From the NCBI GenBank assembly GCA_947502355.1, contig CANMZP010000024.1, positions 1-64,000 of the forward strand: 64,000 nt of DNA, given 5' to 3'. This document shows, piece after piece, positions 7,419 through 16,606 of this stretch. Made by a program: the position numbers and the translations under genes. This stretch comes from an uncultured Thalassotalea sp. GTDB taxonomy: Bacteria > Pseudomonadota > Gammaproteobacteria > Enterobacterales > Alteromonadaceae. Under the pieces are notes generated by a model that saw only the letters and a list, made by a program, of their open reading frames with translations, ran no database searches and was not told the DNA's origin. Numbering within the stretch: position 1 is the stretch's first letter; every line of letters begins with the position of its first letter.

Positions 7419-9248
7419 ATGGTTGAACATATTACGGGGATGTTGGCGCTTATCGGAATTTGTTCGTTAGGGTGTCAATGGTTAGGGTGGAAACTCAGGC
7501 TGCCGGCCATTTTACCGCTGTTAATTTGTGGCTTGGTATTAGGTCCTATCTCTGGAATATTGCAACCCGACGCTTTATTTGCTGACTTACTGTTTCCCAT
7601 TATTTCGCTTGGGGTAGCGATTATTTTATTTGAAGGCGCCCTAACGTTAAATTTTAAAGAAATTAAAAATCATGGGCGCATGGTCATGCATTTGATCACC
7701 ATTGGGGCGCTTATCACCTTATTGTGCATATCTATGGCCGCTTTTGTAATCTTTGGCTTGAGTTGGCAACTGTCCTTATTGTTTGGCTCTCTGGTGGTTG
7801 TCACGGGCCCGACGGTCATTGTACCTATGCTTAGAACCATTAGGCCGGTCGCGAAACTGGCAAATATTCTGCGCTGGGAAGGCATTGTTATCGACCCTAT
7901 AGGGGCTCTATTTGCTGTTTTGGTATTTGAATACATAAGTGCGTCATCAAACCCAACCACGCACGTATTGATTTCGTTTGGTTTAACCATACTCATAGGT
8001 TTCGCCTTTGGCCTTATTGCCGGTTACAGCATTGGTATGGCGCTTAGAACCAACGTGTTTCCACATTACTTAAAAAATACCGCGGTGCTTACCGTCATGC
8101 TAGGTGCATTTGTTTGCTCTAATATACTGCAAGAAGAATCAGGTTTACTCACGGTAACCATTATGGGCATTGTGTTGGCCAATATGCGTGGGTTAGATAT
8201 TGCCGATATTTTAGAGTTTAAAGAGACATTGACGGTGTTGCTCATTTCCGCGCTGTTTATTTTGCTCGCGGCACGTCTTGATTCGCAGGCGATGTTTAAT
8301 TTGGGCTATGAAGGGCTTGGGGTATTATTGGTGGTGCTATTTGTCGCTAGGCCGATAAGTGTTTGGGTTAGTGGTATTGGGACAAGCTTGGAAACCAATG
8401 ATAAATGGTTTTTAAGTTGGGTGGCACCGCGCGGTATTGTGGCGGCTGCTATTTCATCATTATTTGCCATTAAACTAACGGAACATGGTGTGCCAGGGGC
8501 AGAGAAAATCGTACCTTTGGTGTTTTTAATTATTATTGGTACTGTTATCGTACAAAGCCTTACCGCCGGGCTTTGGGCAAAAGTGTTAAAAGTACAGCAG
8601 GGCGCAAGTCAGGGGTTATTAATCTTTGGTGCCAATGAATTTTCTCGCAAGTTAGCCTGTATTTTGGTCAGTAAAGACATACCGGTTATGTTGGCTGATA
8701 CCAACTGGGATAGCATTCGCAAAGCCAGAATGGATAACATCCCCGTATATTTTGGTAACCCGATTTCAGAGCACGCTACAAATTTTATGGACTTAAGCGG
8801 CATCGGCCGACTTTTGATCATGTCGCCTTATCGACAACTCAACCCGTTGGTATATTTTCACTTTCAAGACATGTTTGGCGACGATAAGGTGTTTGCCTTG
8901 AATAATACTGAGCAATCGACTGCTCGTCACCGCGTATCAGACAGCTATCAAAAGCATTTAGGTTTATTCCACGAAACCATTTCGTATGCCAAATTGGCCA
9001 GTCTAATGGCTAAGGGCGCAACCATTAAAATAACCAACCTGACCGATAGTTTTACTTATGAGCATTTAACCAAGAAGCATGAAGGGATTGTGATCCCGCT
9101 TATGTATTTAACCAAAGACGATAAATTGCAGGTCGTGCACAGTAATAATGATACTGAGTTGCCTTTAGATATTGAATTGATTTATCTGATAGCTAAAAAT
9201 GGCAGCGAGTTAAAATCCGCCGGCCCAGGTATCAAAGTCGTCAATTAG
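7419..9248 (+). CDS. CPA1-type cation:proton antiporter with C-terminal Rossmann-like domain
   Basis: A protein of about 609 residues. The N-terminal two thirds form the 12-13 helix Na+(K+)/H+ exchanger fold. Recognisable parts are GLVLGPISG, the GPTVIVPMLRTIRP stretch, EGIVIDPIGALFAVLVFEY (the acidic pair of the transport site) and VAPRGIVAAAISSLFA. The C-terminal third (about residue 400 on) begins LLIFGANEFSRKLACIL with a Rossmann-like TrkA-N glycine loop, suggesting nucleotide-gated control. It should sit in the inner membrane and exchange monovalent cations for protons. The frame is open back to 7314, but helix 1 begins just after the ATG at 7419, so that start is preferred. The 3' end overlaps the convergent gene by 39 bp. 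Confidence 0.85.
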   Translation: MVEHITGMLALIGICSLGCQWLGWKLRLPAILPLLICGLVLGPISGILQPDALFADLLFPIISLGVAIILFEGALTLNFKEIKNHGRMVMHLITIGALITLLCISMAAFVIFGLSWQLSLLFGSLVVVTGPTVIVPMLRTIRPVAKLANILRWEGIVIDPIGALFAVLVFEYISASSNPTTHVLISFGLTILIGFAFGLIAGYSIGMALRTNVFPHYLKNTAVLTVMLGAFVCSNILQEESGLLTVTIMGIVLANMRGLDIADILEFKETLTVLLISALFILLAARLDSQAMFNLGYEGLGVLLVVLFVARPISVWVSGIGTSLETNDKWFLSWVAPRGIVAAAISSLFAIKLTEHGVPGAEKIVPLVFLIIIGTVIVQSLTAGLWAKVLKVQQGASQGLLIFGANEFSRKLACILVSKDIPVMLADTNWDSIRKARMDNIPVYFGNPISEHATNFMDLSGIGRLLIMSPYRQLNPLVYFHFQDMFGDDKVFALNNTEQSTARHRVSDSYQKHLGLFHETISYAKLASLMAKGATIKITNLTDSFTYEHLTKKHEGIVIPLMYLTKDDKLQVVHSNNDTELPLDIELIYLIAKNGSELKSAGPGIKVVN

Positions 9249-9722
9249 CTTGAGCTCGGCCTCTGTTTTTGGGGCAGGAAAGTAGGGCAGTCTTAATAGC
9301 TCTTCCGTTGGTAGTAATTGCCATTGAGGGGTGATTTTTAGGCGTTTTATATCTTCATTATCCTTTACAAACATATAATAACCGTCGCGATGAGTATTGG
9401 CATAACTTGCCACTCGAACAACATTACCGTCTGGCAGTTTGATTTTTCGGCCTAATGGGTAAAGCTGATGCAAGGCATAGCTTACTTGCTGATCTTCAAG
9501 AATACCTTGTTTAAAACGTTCTAAACCAATTGCTGTTGAGGTTTCTCGATAATGCCAGCCAACCATAAACAAACCACGTAAAGAGTCATTAAAGGGCTTG
9601 CCTTTTTTTACGCCATGTTCGCTGATAAATTGCACTAACACGTTATCCCCTTCGACCCTTAAAAGCGTTAAAAAGTTTTCACCTGTTTTATCGACTAGCA
9701 GTTGCATAAAAGATCTCGTCAT
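9210..9722 (-). CDS. Conserved hypothetical protein
   Basis: A 170-residue soluble protein with no signal peptide or membrane helix. I do not recognise the family. It has a compact mixed alpha/beta look with blocks such as LLRVEGDNVLVQFISEHGVKKGKPF and LYPLGRKIKLPDGNVVRVASYA. The C-terminus is acidic and aromatic (DDFDTWAGGF). The last 13 codons overlap the end of the antiporter gene on the other strand. A second in-frame ATG lies five codons in (9707), and neither start has a strong ribosome site. Confidence 0.6.
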   Translation of the reverse strand: MTRSFMQLLVDKTGENFLTLLRVEGDNVLVQFISEHGVKKGKPFNDSLRGLFMVGWHYRETSTAIGLERFKQGILEDQQVSYALHQLYPLGRKIKLPDGNVVRVASYANTHRDGYYMFVKDNEDIKRLKITPQWQLLPTEELLRLPYFPAPKTEAELKLIDDFDTWAGGF

Positions 9723-9830
9723 ACGGTATTGTATATATTATACGCAATTGGCAGAAAAAAGCATTGAAGACGATCAAAGCTATGCATGTTTTAGGTATCT
9801 ATTTTTATCAAGAGGTAAATATGAGTAGAA

Positions 9831-9856
9831 ATTAATAAGGGGTCAAGAGACCCCTT
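9831..9856 (-). terminator. Terminator hairpin after the mtrB-like gene
   Basis: AAGGGGTC (9837-9844) and GACCCCTT (9849-9856) make a perfect 8-bp stem with an AAGA loop, 21 bp past the stop of the outer-membrane barrel gene. On the minus strand the tail is ATTAATTTC, a weak T tract, so termination may be partial. Confidence 0.55.
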
Positions 9857-9877
9857 ACATTGATGCGTTTTCTGAAG

Positions 9878-11926
9878 CTAAAATTTATGCTTGTATTTTA
9901 GGCTAACAAACGTGTTGTTGTAGTTATTACCAATTACCCCTGGTGTTAATACATTCGGCAGGGTGGCAACATCGACATTATGGTAGAAGTAATCTACGTC
10001 ATTATTTCGCTCGTAAATAACATGACCACTAAGTTCTGATGTTTCGGTCAGCACGTAATCAAGGTGCAAATCTACCCGATGCTGTTCGTACTCATTTTCC
10101 GGATAATTAGAGTGATCAATACTTCGACCTTGGGTAACAGATTGATTTACCTGGCCATCAGCATAGTTATAATCCAATGCCAAGCTGAGCAAGTCTTCAA
10201 TTAAGTCAGGTACTTCTAGGTTGAAGCCATATTGTTCACTGTCGTTTTCGGTTTCACCCCACCAGTTGGCGCTCGATAAGTTATCACTACCGCCTTGTTT
10301 GTAGGTGATTTCTTCTTTACCCCAATAAACTTGCCATTCAACCTCTGAGAAAACACCCGAAAAGGCCACTTCTACGCCTTGCTCTTCACCTTCTGTTAGA
10401 CCAACCTCTGTGTCGTCGTAATCATCTTTTGCGTAATAAGCATTTAAATCTACATTTAGCATTTCTGAATAGCTGTAACCAAACCAGCCCTTAACATGAT
10501 CGCGTTTACGATCGGCTAGGTTAAAGCGGCGAAGCTCGTCATTTTGCACGTTTAATGCGTATTCGTCTTCTTTAAAGTTTGAACCATCACGGCGTGAATA
10601 TTCATAATCAATACTGGCATCAAAGGCATCAAATGATTTCTCTTTTAACGATACTTTGAAAATGCGTTCATCTATTTCTTCACGTTGCTGATCTGGGCGG
10701 TCTTTATCAATTAACTCACCGGATAACTTAAGGTTAAAGTGGTCAAATTGTTTAAATTGCGCCATTAATTCAAACTTGTTGTTACGATAATCTTGGGCCG
10801 GATTGTAACGGTCACCAAATAGATATTGATCGGTTTTGTTATTACGTTCTCTAAATGAAGCTTTGGCGCTTAAACGGGTTTTGCGATCATAGTTATGAAT
10901 AACCTTTACCATGATGTTGGTTTCATCTACTTGCGCATCCAGTGAGTTCACTGGGGTGACCAATGTGCTTGATAAAAAGTGTTCATCTTGAAAAGACTGT
11001 GAGTAATAGCCTTGGGCATAATACTGCGTGTTGTCTTCTCGATAACGTAATTTCAAGGCAACTTGATGGAACTCATTATCGGGCGCTAAACTGGTAAATT
11101 CCATATTTGAGGTAAACGGGTTTTGCCAATTAACTTGCTCGTCGTCGTTATCAAATTCCATGTAATTATAGGCAAAGTCTGAGCTGAAATTTGCCGTTGA
11201 ATAACTTACACCGCTCGATAGTTTGGTGATCGTATAGTCAACGTCACTTGGTAAAATAGCCGCTTGATAATTTGAGTAACCTGAAATTAATTTAGCCCCT
11301 TCTTTCTCCTCTTGGCTTATCGTTATGCGAGGGCGCCATGGAGAGTCTGATTTGTAGCTGTAATCAAAGCTTAGTAATTTGCGCTCAAGATCTAAATCAA
11401 AAGGGGACAAGGTAGAATCAAGCCCCGGCATAAACATGGTGTTGTCATTACCCACCCAGCCGCCGGGTAATACGTGTGAGCCGACACTGCTCTTGCTGTA
11501 CGGAGTTACCCCATTATCGCCATAATATTTACTCTGTTGGGAATAGGTTAAGCTATACTCGCCACCGGAGTAAAACCCGTAATTAAGGCCAATCGCAAGC
11601 CCTGGGTTGTCGGGCTCGCCATCTTCACCGTTAAAGTAAAAATTGCCATAACGGTCAGACTTACGCATGTTTACATCGACAGAGCCATCAATCGCTGCGC
11701 CATCGTCTTTGTCGACAATGTTTTTAAATCCAGCTTCATCTTTGTCTACATAATCGGCGCTTACCGACCATTCACCAGACCAGGCTTCAGAGGTAATGCA
11801 GTATTCACATTTCCACTTATTCTTTTTAACTTTGCTTTGGTCAACGTTTTGAATACCAAAATCGGCAGCATAACTTTGAAGCGCCATTAAAACGGAGACG
11901 GTGATACATGATAATTGTGTTTTCAT
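9878..11926 (-). CDS. mtrB: MtrB/PioB-family decahaem-associated outer-membrane beta-barrel
   Basis: A 682-residue outer-membrane protein. A signal peptide (cleavage near residue 20, SYA/AD) is followed by a CEYC motif at residues 40-43, the CXXC that marks MtrB proteins of electron-conduit clusters. The rest is a series of alternating amphipathic strands rich in aromatic and acidic residues, ending in the Phe-terminated strand FVSLKYKHKF. In Shewanella, MtrB is a barrel that holds MtrA inside and MtrC outside, so electrons cross the membrane through haems. It is the last gene of a minus-strand operon and starts 26 bp after the DmsE-like gene. Whether it serves metal reduction (MtrB) or DMSO-type respiration (DmsF) cannot be told from sequence alone. 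Confidence 0.9.
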   Translation of the reverse strand: MKTQLSCITVSVLMALQSYAADFGIQNVDQSKVKKNKWKCEYCITSEAWSGEWSVSADYVDKDEAGFKNIVDKDDGAAIDGSVDVNMRKSDRYGNFYFNGEDGEPDNPGLAIGLNYGFYSGGEYSLTYSQQSKYYGDNGVTPYSKSSVGSHVLPGGWVGNDNTMFMPGLDSTLSPFDLDLERKLLSFDYSYKSDSPWRPRITISQEEKEGAKLISGYSNYQAAILPSDVDYTITKLSSGVSYSTANFSSDFAYNYMEFDNDDEQVNWQNPFTSNMEFTSLAPDNEFHQVALKLRYREDNTQYYAQGYYSQSFQDEHFLSSTLVTPVNSLDAQVDETNIMVKVIHNYDRKTRLSAKASFRERNNKTDQYLFGDRYNPAQDYRNNKFELMAQFKQFDHFNLKLSGELIDKDRPDQQREEIDERIFKVSLKEKSFDAFDASIDYEYSRRDGSNFKEDEYALNVQNDELRRFNLADRKRDHVKGWFGYSYSEMLNVDLNAYYAKDDYDDTEVGLTEGEEQGVEVAFSGVFSEVEWQVYWGKEEITYKQGGSDNLSSANWWGETENDSEQYGFNLEVPDLIEDLLSLALDYNYADGQVNQSVTQGRSIDHSNYPENEYEQHRVDLHLDYVLTETSELSGHVIYERNNDVDYFYHNVDVATLPNVLTPGVIGNNYNNTFVSLKYKHKF

Positions 11927-11952
11927 TACTATTCTCGCTCTCTTTTAATGGG

Positions 11953-12945
11953 TTATTTGGTAAACAATTGACCATCTGGGTGGTTTGACCCATGGATCTT
12001 ATTGTGACAATTCAAGCAAGACTTACCTTGCACTTTATTACCAAGTGCTTCGACATAAGCAGCGCTCGTATGACCTACAGAGCTATGACATTCCTGACAT
12101 AATTGAGGCGAACGGCGTTTTAACAACATGGCGTTATTCGCACCATGCGGGGTATGACAATTACTACAGTCTTCTGCAACGGGCTCATGTTCCCAAAGGT
12201 TTGGACCACGTTTTTCACTATGACAGCCCAGACATGAATCGTTTAATGTTACGGCAATTAATGATGCATCATTGCTTGAGTCATGAGGATTGTGACAATC
12301 TGTACATACCTGACGGTTGTCTTTTAGTGGGTGTGCAGAGCGTTTGTGCATATCAATTTTTTGTTTTACATGACAGCTAGTACATTGTTGGTTCTGCGTT
12401 TCAGCGGTCATAATTGGGTCGTGCTCAACGTGCAATTTATGACAATCAACACAAGCGACATCATTGGCGTCATGTTCACTGCCCATCCAACCCATTCGTG
12501 TGTGATCGTCTTGGTGACAACCTAAACAGACTGAGTTTTGCTCGGCGGCAGGTAATAATGAGTTTTCACCAAATTTTATCATTGGTTCGCGCACCTTACC
12601 TTTACGTGGGCGTTTATCATGGCGACCTAACGGTCCGTGACAAGATTCACACTGTAACTGCCCCATAGGGCCCTCGGGATCTCCTATAGCACCATGGCGG
12701 TTGGCAAAAATGCCAGTGGCGTCCAAATCAGACTCTTGATCATGACACTTTAAACAGGAATCGGCGCCTTTTTTCGAATATTTGGGCTTACTAAATTTCT
12801 TTACCAAAACCTTTAATTCTTCTTCGGCGGTCAGTGGCTTGGGTTTGGCTTTCTCAGCCGCTTGTGCTTGTAAGGCAAAGACCGTCATTAAAATAAGCAG
12901 CATTGCGCTTACCAGTGACGTGGTGCGATTAACAAATTTATTCAT
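11953..12945 (-). CDS. dmsE: DmsE/MtrA-family periplasmic decahaem cytochrome c
   Basis: A 330-residue protein with a signal peptide (cleavage near residue 29, after AQA). It has ten CXXCH haem sites: CLKCH, CESCH, CLGCH, CVDCH, CTSCH, CTDCH, CLGCH, CSNCH, CQECH and CLNCH. Spacing and length match the MtrA/DmsE/PioA family, which forms a haem wire inside the MtrB barrel. The frame is open far upstream, but the ATG at 12945 is preceded by AGGGAT and directly begins the signal peptide, so that start is taken. It lies between the OmcA-like gene (97 bp upstream) and the mtrB-like gene (26 bp downstream). Confidence 0.92.
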   Translation of the reverse strand: MNKFVNRTTSLVSAMLLILMTVFALQAQAAEKAKPKPLTAEEELKVLVKKFSKPKYSKKGADSCLKCHDQESDLDATGIFANRHGAIGDPEGPMGQLQCESCHGPLGRHDKRPRKGKVREPMIKFGENSLLPAAEQNSVCLGCHQDDHTRMGWMGSEHDANDVACVDCHKLHVEHDPIMTAETQNQQCTSCHVKQKIDMHKRSAHPLKDNRQVCTDCHNPHDSSNDASLIAVTLNDSCLGCHSEKRGPNLWEHEPVAEDCSNCHTPHGANNAMLLKRRSPQLCQECHSSVGHTSAAYVEALGNKVQGKSCLNCHNKIHGSNHPDGQLFTK

Positions 12946-13042
12946 GTAATATCCCTGACTTTTACCCAAAGTACATACGCTGTGTGTTGTTGTTTGTGCG
13001 TACATATCAAATTTTCTCATCATAAAACCCATCATGTTAGGC

Positions 13043-15397
13043 CTACTTATGCTTAACATCGATGCCAACTTGCATGCCAGCGGCATGACAATCGGCACAG
13101 GTTTCACTGTTTTGTGCTTCGCTTGCAGTGCTTGCCCCAAAGGTTGCATTACCAATAACAATCATATGCTTAATAAGCTCTTTTTCATCAACCGAAATTT
13201 CATAGGGGACACCATCATTATCAAGTACTGGTTCGCCTTCACCAGTGGTGATTAGCTCACCCTCGGCATTTAATAAACCAGGGCTTACTCTTAAGTGACA
13301 TGAGCTACATACAACCGTCATCGGACTTGTGTATACCCGGTTATCGAAAATACCTGTTGTGGTGGTAAAGGATGGTCGATCATTTTGCATAAGAGGTAAA
13401 TCTACCTGCTCATCTGTATGACACTGACCACACTCACTGATTGGGCTAGGGTAGTGGGCACCATGACCACCATCTGCAAAGGCATTATTTGCATGCAGTT
13501 TATGTACTTGAAATTTCAAATCTCCAGGACGGCCAGTGTAATAGGAAACGCGAGTCGCGTTATGACAACTGGTACATTGAGCAAAATCTGTTGCTGCATG
13601 GGTATTGGTTGCTTCCATGTGGACAGCTAAGTCTCCATGACATGTATTACAGCTTTGCAGATCAGCAGCAACTTTTTCGGCGTAAGTGGTCGTTAAAGAC
13701 ATGCTGTTTACATCATAAAATTGTTTTTCAACCATTGCTGGTAAACGTTCAATACCGGCACCGGTTAAAGGACACGTTGTTAATTCGCGGCTGCTGGCAT
13801 CTATACACACACTTGCGTCAGCAAACGTCACGGCTATTGTTCCAGTATCAAGTGCTTGGCCGTTATTTAAAGTCGCTGTTGACCAGTTACAAATAAAGTC
13901 ACCAACAACATCCGTGGCAACACACTCATCTAAGTGAAGTTGATTATCTGATGGCGCGATATTGCCAAATGGATCATAAGCGGCTTGATAACCTGTGCCA
14001 TCGTCCCAGTTAATCAATACGTAAGGGTTTGTCCATAGATAAGGCGTAATTTGGCTTAAATCGGATATTGGCATGTCGTTTTTGCTAATGTGTATGGTGA
14101 CATCAACAGAAGGTAAAATGCCTTGGCCTAAACTTGCCGACTTGCTGCTAAAACGAACCATTTGCGCCGCTAACTTACCGGCCATAATTGGCTTGGTATG
14201 AAACTGAGTCACTTCCGCCGATTGACCTACACCGTGACAAGTTGAACAATCGGTATTACTGGCCGGGAATGCCGCTTCATGTTTTACCATGTTTGGTTTT
14301 GCCGCCAACATGTTTTCATTAAACGCAATATCATCATGACACGAGCTACATGCTTCAAGGGTAGGGTAATTCTGCCAGTTGTCACCGTCGGTCGTGATCG
14401 GCGTGGCGGAGTCAACTAATTCGACACTGCCTTGCTCGCCAACATGACAATTTGTACATTGACGAATATCTTGTGGAAAGTGCACGCCACTTACTTGACC
14501 ACTATTGTTTTCGGCGTAAACGTGCTCAGTGTTTCTAAAGCCAAAGATACTGTATTTAGCCCCATCCCCCTGAGCTTTGATGCCTGGTAAATTGGCACCA
14601 CGGTGAATTTTGTGGATCATGGCCTTAAAGTCTAGCGATTCGCCACTAATTGGTTCGCTACTGCCTTCATTGTGACATGTAACACAATATGGGGTGTCAA
14701 TCCGATTGCCACCATGAAATGCCAATTGTGTGTGACATTGGTTACAGCTTTCAATCGCGACAATATCTCGTGTCATCGACACTTCTGCACCGGATGGCAC
14801 AAAGTCGATATGGGCATTTTGGGGAGGGTTGTTGTCGCTAGATCTAACTTCTATGGCTATTCGATGAGTAAGGTTTTCTTCCCATAAAATCGGCTCAGAG
14901 GTTAATGGGTTACTGGCATTAAGCACATCGTTAGCAAACGTATACTGGTAAGTACCATTTTGGTTGTCCACTAACTCGCCATCGCCTTCATTGGCAGCTT
15001 GCACTGCTACAGAACTTTCAGGGAAAGCTTCACGCTCATCTTTGACTCGATTGATATAACTTTGCCAATGGCTGACATCGCCGTTACTGCCCGGGATTAA
15101 TTTGGCTAGGGTAAAGCGTACGGAATTAATACCGACAAAAGCTCTACCTTGTGAATCGGCAACATTAAAGGTAACGGACAGTTTGCCGTTAACGACTTGA
15201 GGGTTGCTAAGTGTTACGGATATTTGCTCTGCTTGATTTACGGTTTCAGGTAGCTGCTCAATAGGAGGTGGAATTGTTGGTGTTTGATTGTTATCACTAT
15301 TGTTGTCATCACTACAAGCCCCTAGCAATAGTAATGACGAACAGATAATAATTCGGGTTAAGTTTTCTAATTTGGCAAACTCATTGAGCATTCGCAT
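13043..15397 (-). CDS. OmcA/MtrC-family decahaem outer-membrane lipoprotein (copy 1)
   Basis: A 784-residue secreted cytochrome. The N-terminus has a lipobox LLGAC with the lipidated Cys at residue 28. An Asp/Asn/Pro-rich linker follows, and then the OmcA/MtrC architecture: a beta domain, a pentahaem domain (CNQCH, CVTCH, CTNCH, CSSCH, CSTCH), a second beta domain with two Cys pairs spaced about ten residues apart, and a second pentahaem domain (CNTCH, CTSCH, CGQCH, CSSCH, CADCH). Such proteins sit on the outer face of the MtrAB conduit and pass electrons to minerals, flavins or other acceptors. AAAGGA seven bases before the ATG supports the start. It is the first gene of the omcA-like, dmsE-like, mtrB-like operon. 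Confidence 0.92.
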   Translation of the reverse strand: MRMLNEFAKLENLTRIIICSSLLLLGACSDDNNSDNNQTPTIPPPIEQLPETVNQAEQISVTLSNPQVVNGKLSVTFNVADSQGRAFVGINSVRFTLAKLIPGSNGDVSHWQSYINRVKDEREAFPESSVAVQAANEGDGELVDNQNGTYQYTFANDVLNASNPLTSEPILWEENLTHRIAIEVRSSDNNPPQNAHIDFVPSGAEVSMTRDIVAIESCNQCHTQLAFHGGNRIDTPYCVTCHNEGSSEPISGESLDFKAMIHKIHRGANLPGIKAQGDGAKYSIFGFRNTEHVYAENNSGQVSGVHFPQDIRQCTNCHVGEQGSVELVDSATPITTDGDNWQNYPTLEACSSCHDDIAFNENMLAAKPNMVKHEAAFPASNTDCSTCHGVGQSAEVTQFHTKPIMAGKLAAQMVRFSSKSASLGQGILPSVDVTIHISKNDMPISDLSQITPYLWTNPYVLINWDDGTGYQAAYDPFGNIAPSDNQLHLDECVATDVVGDFICNWSTATLNNGQALDTGTIAVTFADASVCIDASSRELTTCPLTGAGIERLPAMVEKQFYDVNSMSLTTTYAEKVAADLQSCNTCHGDLAVHMEATNTHAATDFAQCTSCHNATRVSYYTGRPGDLKFQVHKLHANNAFADGGHGAHYPSPISECGQCHTDEQVDLPLMQNDRPSFTTTTGIFDNRVYTSPMTVVCSSCHLRVSPGLLNAEGELITTGEGEPVLDNDGVPYEISVDEKELIKHMIVIGNATFGASTASEAQNSETCADCHAAGMQVGIDVKHK

Positions 15398-15770
15398 ACC
15401 CTGTTCCTTTATTTTGATAGTAAAACATCAAATGTCTGTGGCAGATATCTTCGATTTAATACTAGATAAGTAGTTGTTTTTTAATTCTTATTATGTTTGA
15501 TTTTTGTAAACTGTAAAGAAAAAATTTACCGCTCCTTTTAAAGTGTAGGAAAGCATTTACCAGTTAACAATTAAAATTGAAAAACCGCCTTTGTTAAGCT
15601 TACGTTAATCTTTACTGTGTATTATTGTTACGAATTGTTAATCGTACTTTTGATTTAGCTCAATTTTATGGTAAAAATTCAGGTATAGACTAAGATTATA
15701 TTTGGTTACGAATTGATTTGTTTTTCAAACGGTTGTAATAAATTTACAGTTTAAATTATTGGGTAAATAT
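15398..15770. promoter_or_regulatory. Divergent promoter region of the cytochrome locus
   Basis: An AT-rich gap of 373 bp separates the minus-strand omcA-dmsE-mtrB operon from the plus-strand cytochrome genes, so it must hold both promoters. An 11-bp direct repeat GTTACGAATTG occurs at 15627-15637 and 15705-15715. The first copy is part of a partial inverted repeat, TACGA (15629-15633) with TCGTA (15642-15646). These are candidate regulator sites. I could not place a confident -35/-10 pair. Confidence 0.4.
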
Positions 15771-16382
15771 ATGAGAATTTTAAAAATTGCGTCAAGCTTA
15801 TTAACGGTTGCCATGTTCGCTACATCGGTGCAGGCAGCAAGCACTGAAGAAGTAATTGCTTCGTGTAATGATTGTCACGGTGCAGATGGAGTAAGTAGCA
15901 ATCCCGATGTACCAACCATTGCGGGTTATTCTGAAACTAGTATTACCGATATGATGCTGGCCTTTGTTGATGAAACTCGCGCCGAAGTAAAAACCAAATA
16001 TCGTCATGGTGATACTTCTCGTCAAGAAACGAGCATGATAGAAATTGCTAAAGCATTGCCGGAAGAACAAATTGAAGAAATTGCTGTACATTATTCTGAG
16101 CTAGAGTTTGTCGCAGCAGAGCAACCATTTGATGAAGCGCAAGTTGCAGCCGGTAAAAAGTTACATAAAAAACGTTGTGCTAAGTGCCATGAAGATGGTG
16201 GGTCATCACCAGACGATGATGCGGGTATTTTAGCTGGTCAATGGACAGATTACTTGAAGCAAGTATTCGCGGATTACAAATCGGGTGCTCGTGGAGGTGA
16301 CGAAGAAATGATCAAGAAAATTAATAAACTTTCTGATGAGCAAATTTCTCAATTATTAAATTACTACGCAAGCTTACAGTAG
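15771..16382 (+). CDS. Periplasmic dihaem cytochrome c (c4-like)
   Basis: A 203-residue protein with a signal peptide (cleavage near residue 22, VQA/AS). It has two class-I-like haem domains, the first with CNDCH at residues 32-36 and the second with CAKCH in the middle of the protein. The two-domain layout and length resemble cytochrome c4 / c553-type shuttles. It is transcribed away from the omcA-dmsE-mtrB operon and stops before a strong terminator. It is a reasonable candidate for a soluble periplasmic carrier feeding the decahaem conduit, but that is inference from position. The ATG at 15771 opens the signal peptide, whereas an in-frame upstream TTG adds nothing sensible. Confidence 0.88.
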   Translation: MRILKIASSLLTVAMFATSVQAASTEEVIASCNDCHGADGVSSNPDVPTIAGYSETSITDMMLAFVDETRAEVKTKYRHGDTSRQETSMIEIAKALPEEQIEEIAVHYSELEFVAAEQPFDEAQVAAGKKLHKKRCAKCHEDGGSSPDDDAGILAGQWTDYLKQVFADYKSGARGGDEEMIKKINKLSDEQISQLLNYYASLQ

Positions 16383-16420
16383 AGAATTCTTGATTTACCT
16401 TTTTGTGTAGGTTCGAGATT

Positions 16421-16457
16421 AAAAAGCTCCCTAATTGTTGTGATTAGGGAGCTTTTT
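16421..16457. terminator. Strong rho-independent terminator
   Basis: A perfect 15-bp stem (16421-16435 with 16443-16457) with a 7-nt loop has A and T runs at its base. It ends the dihaem cytochrome transcript and works in both orientations by symmetry. Confidence 0.9.
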
Positions 16458-16467
16458 CATACTGATT

Positions 16468-16505
16468 TTTGATGTTTTTTTGTTCTAGAACAAAAAAACA
16501 TCAAA
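16468..16505. repeat. 38-bp perfect palindrome with no spacer
   Basis: Two 19-bp arms meet at a CTAG centre (16485-16488) with no mismatch. The inner part is GTTCTAGAAC flanked by seven T and seven A. It lies 11 bp after the terminator and about 100 bp upstream of the second OmcA-like gene. It could be an operator, a second terminator or a mobile-element remnant. See findings. Confidence 0.85.
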
Positions 16506-16606
16506 TCCATATTTTTTTTGCGGTTTTTATAACATCTTGGTTTGAAAGAATTAATTTTATTTAATAGCATCGAAGTTGATAAAAATAATATTAAAAGGTG
16601 TTAACT

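Noticed and set aside
9598-9828. Plus-strand frame opposite the hypothetical gene at 9210-9722.
   Set aside because: No ribosome site and an implausible protein. The minus-strand frame is longer and better composed.
15627-15640. GTTA-N6-GTTA in the cytochrome promoter region as an ArcA site.
   Set aside because: ArcA half sites are usually 11 bp apart; here they are 10 and the flanks do not match. The sequence is better described as part of an 11-bp direct repeat.
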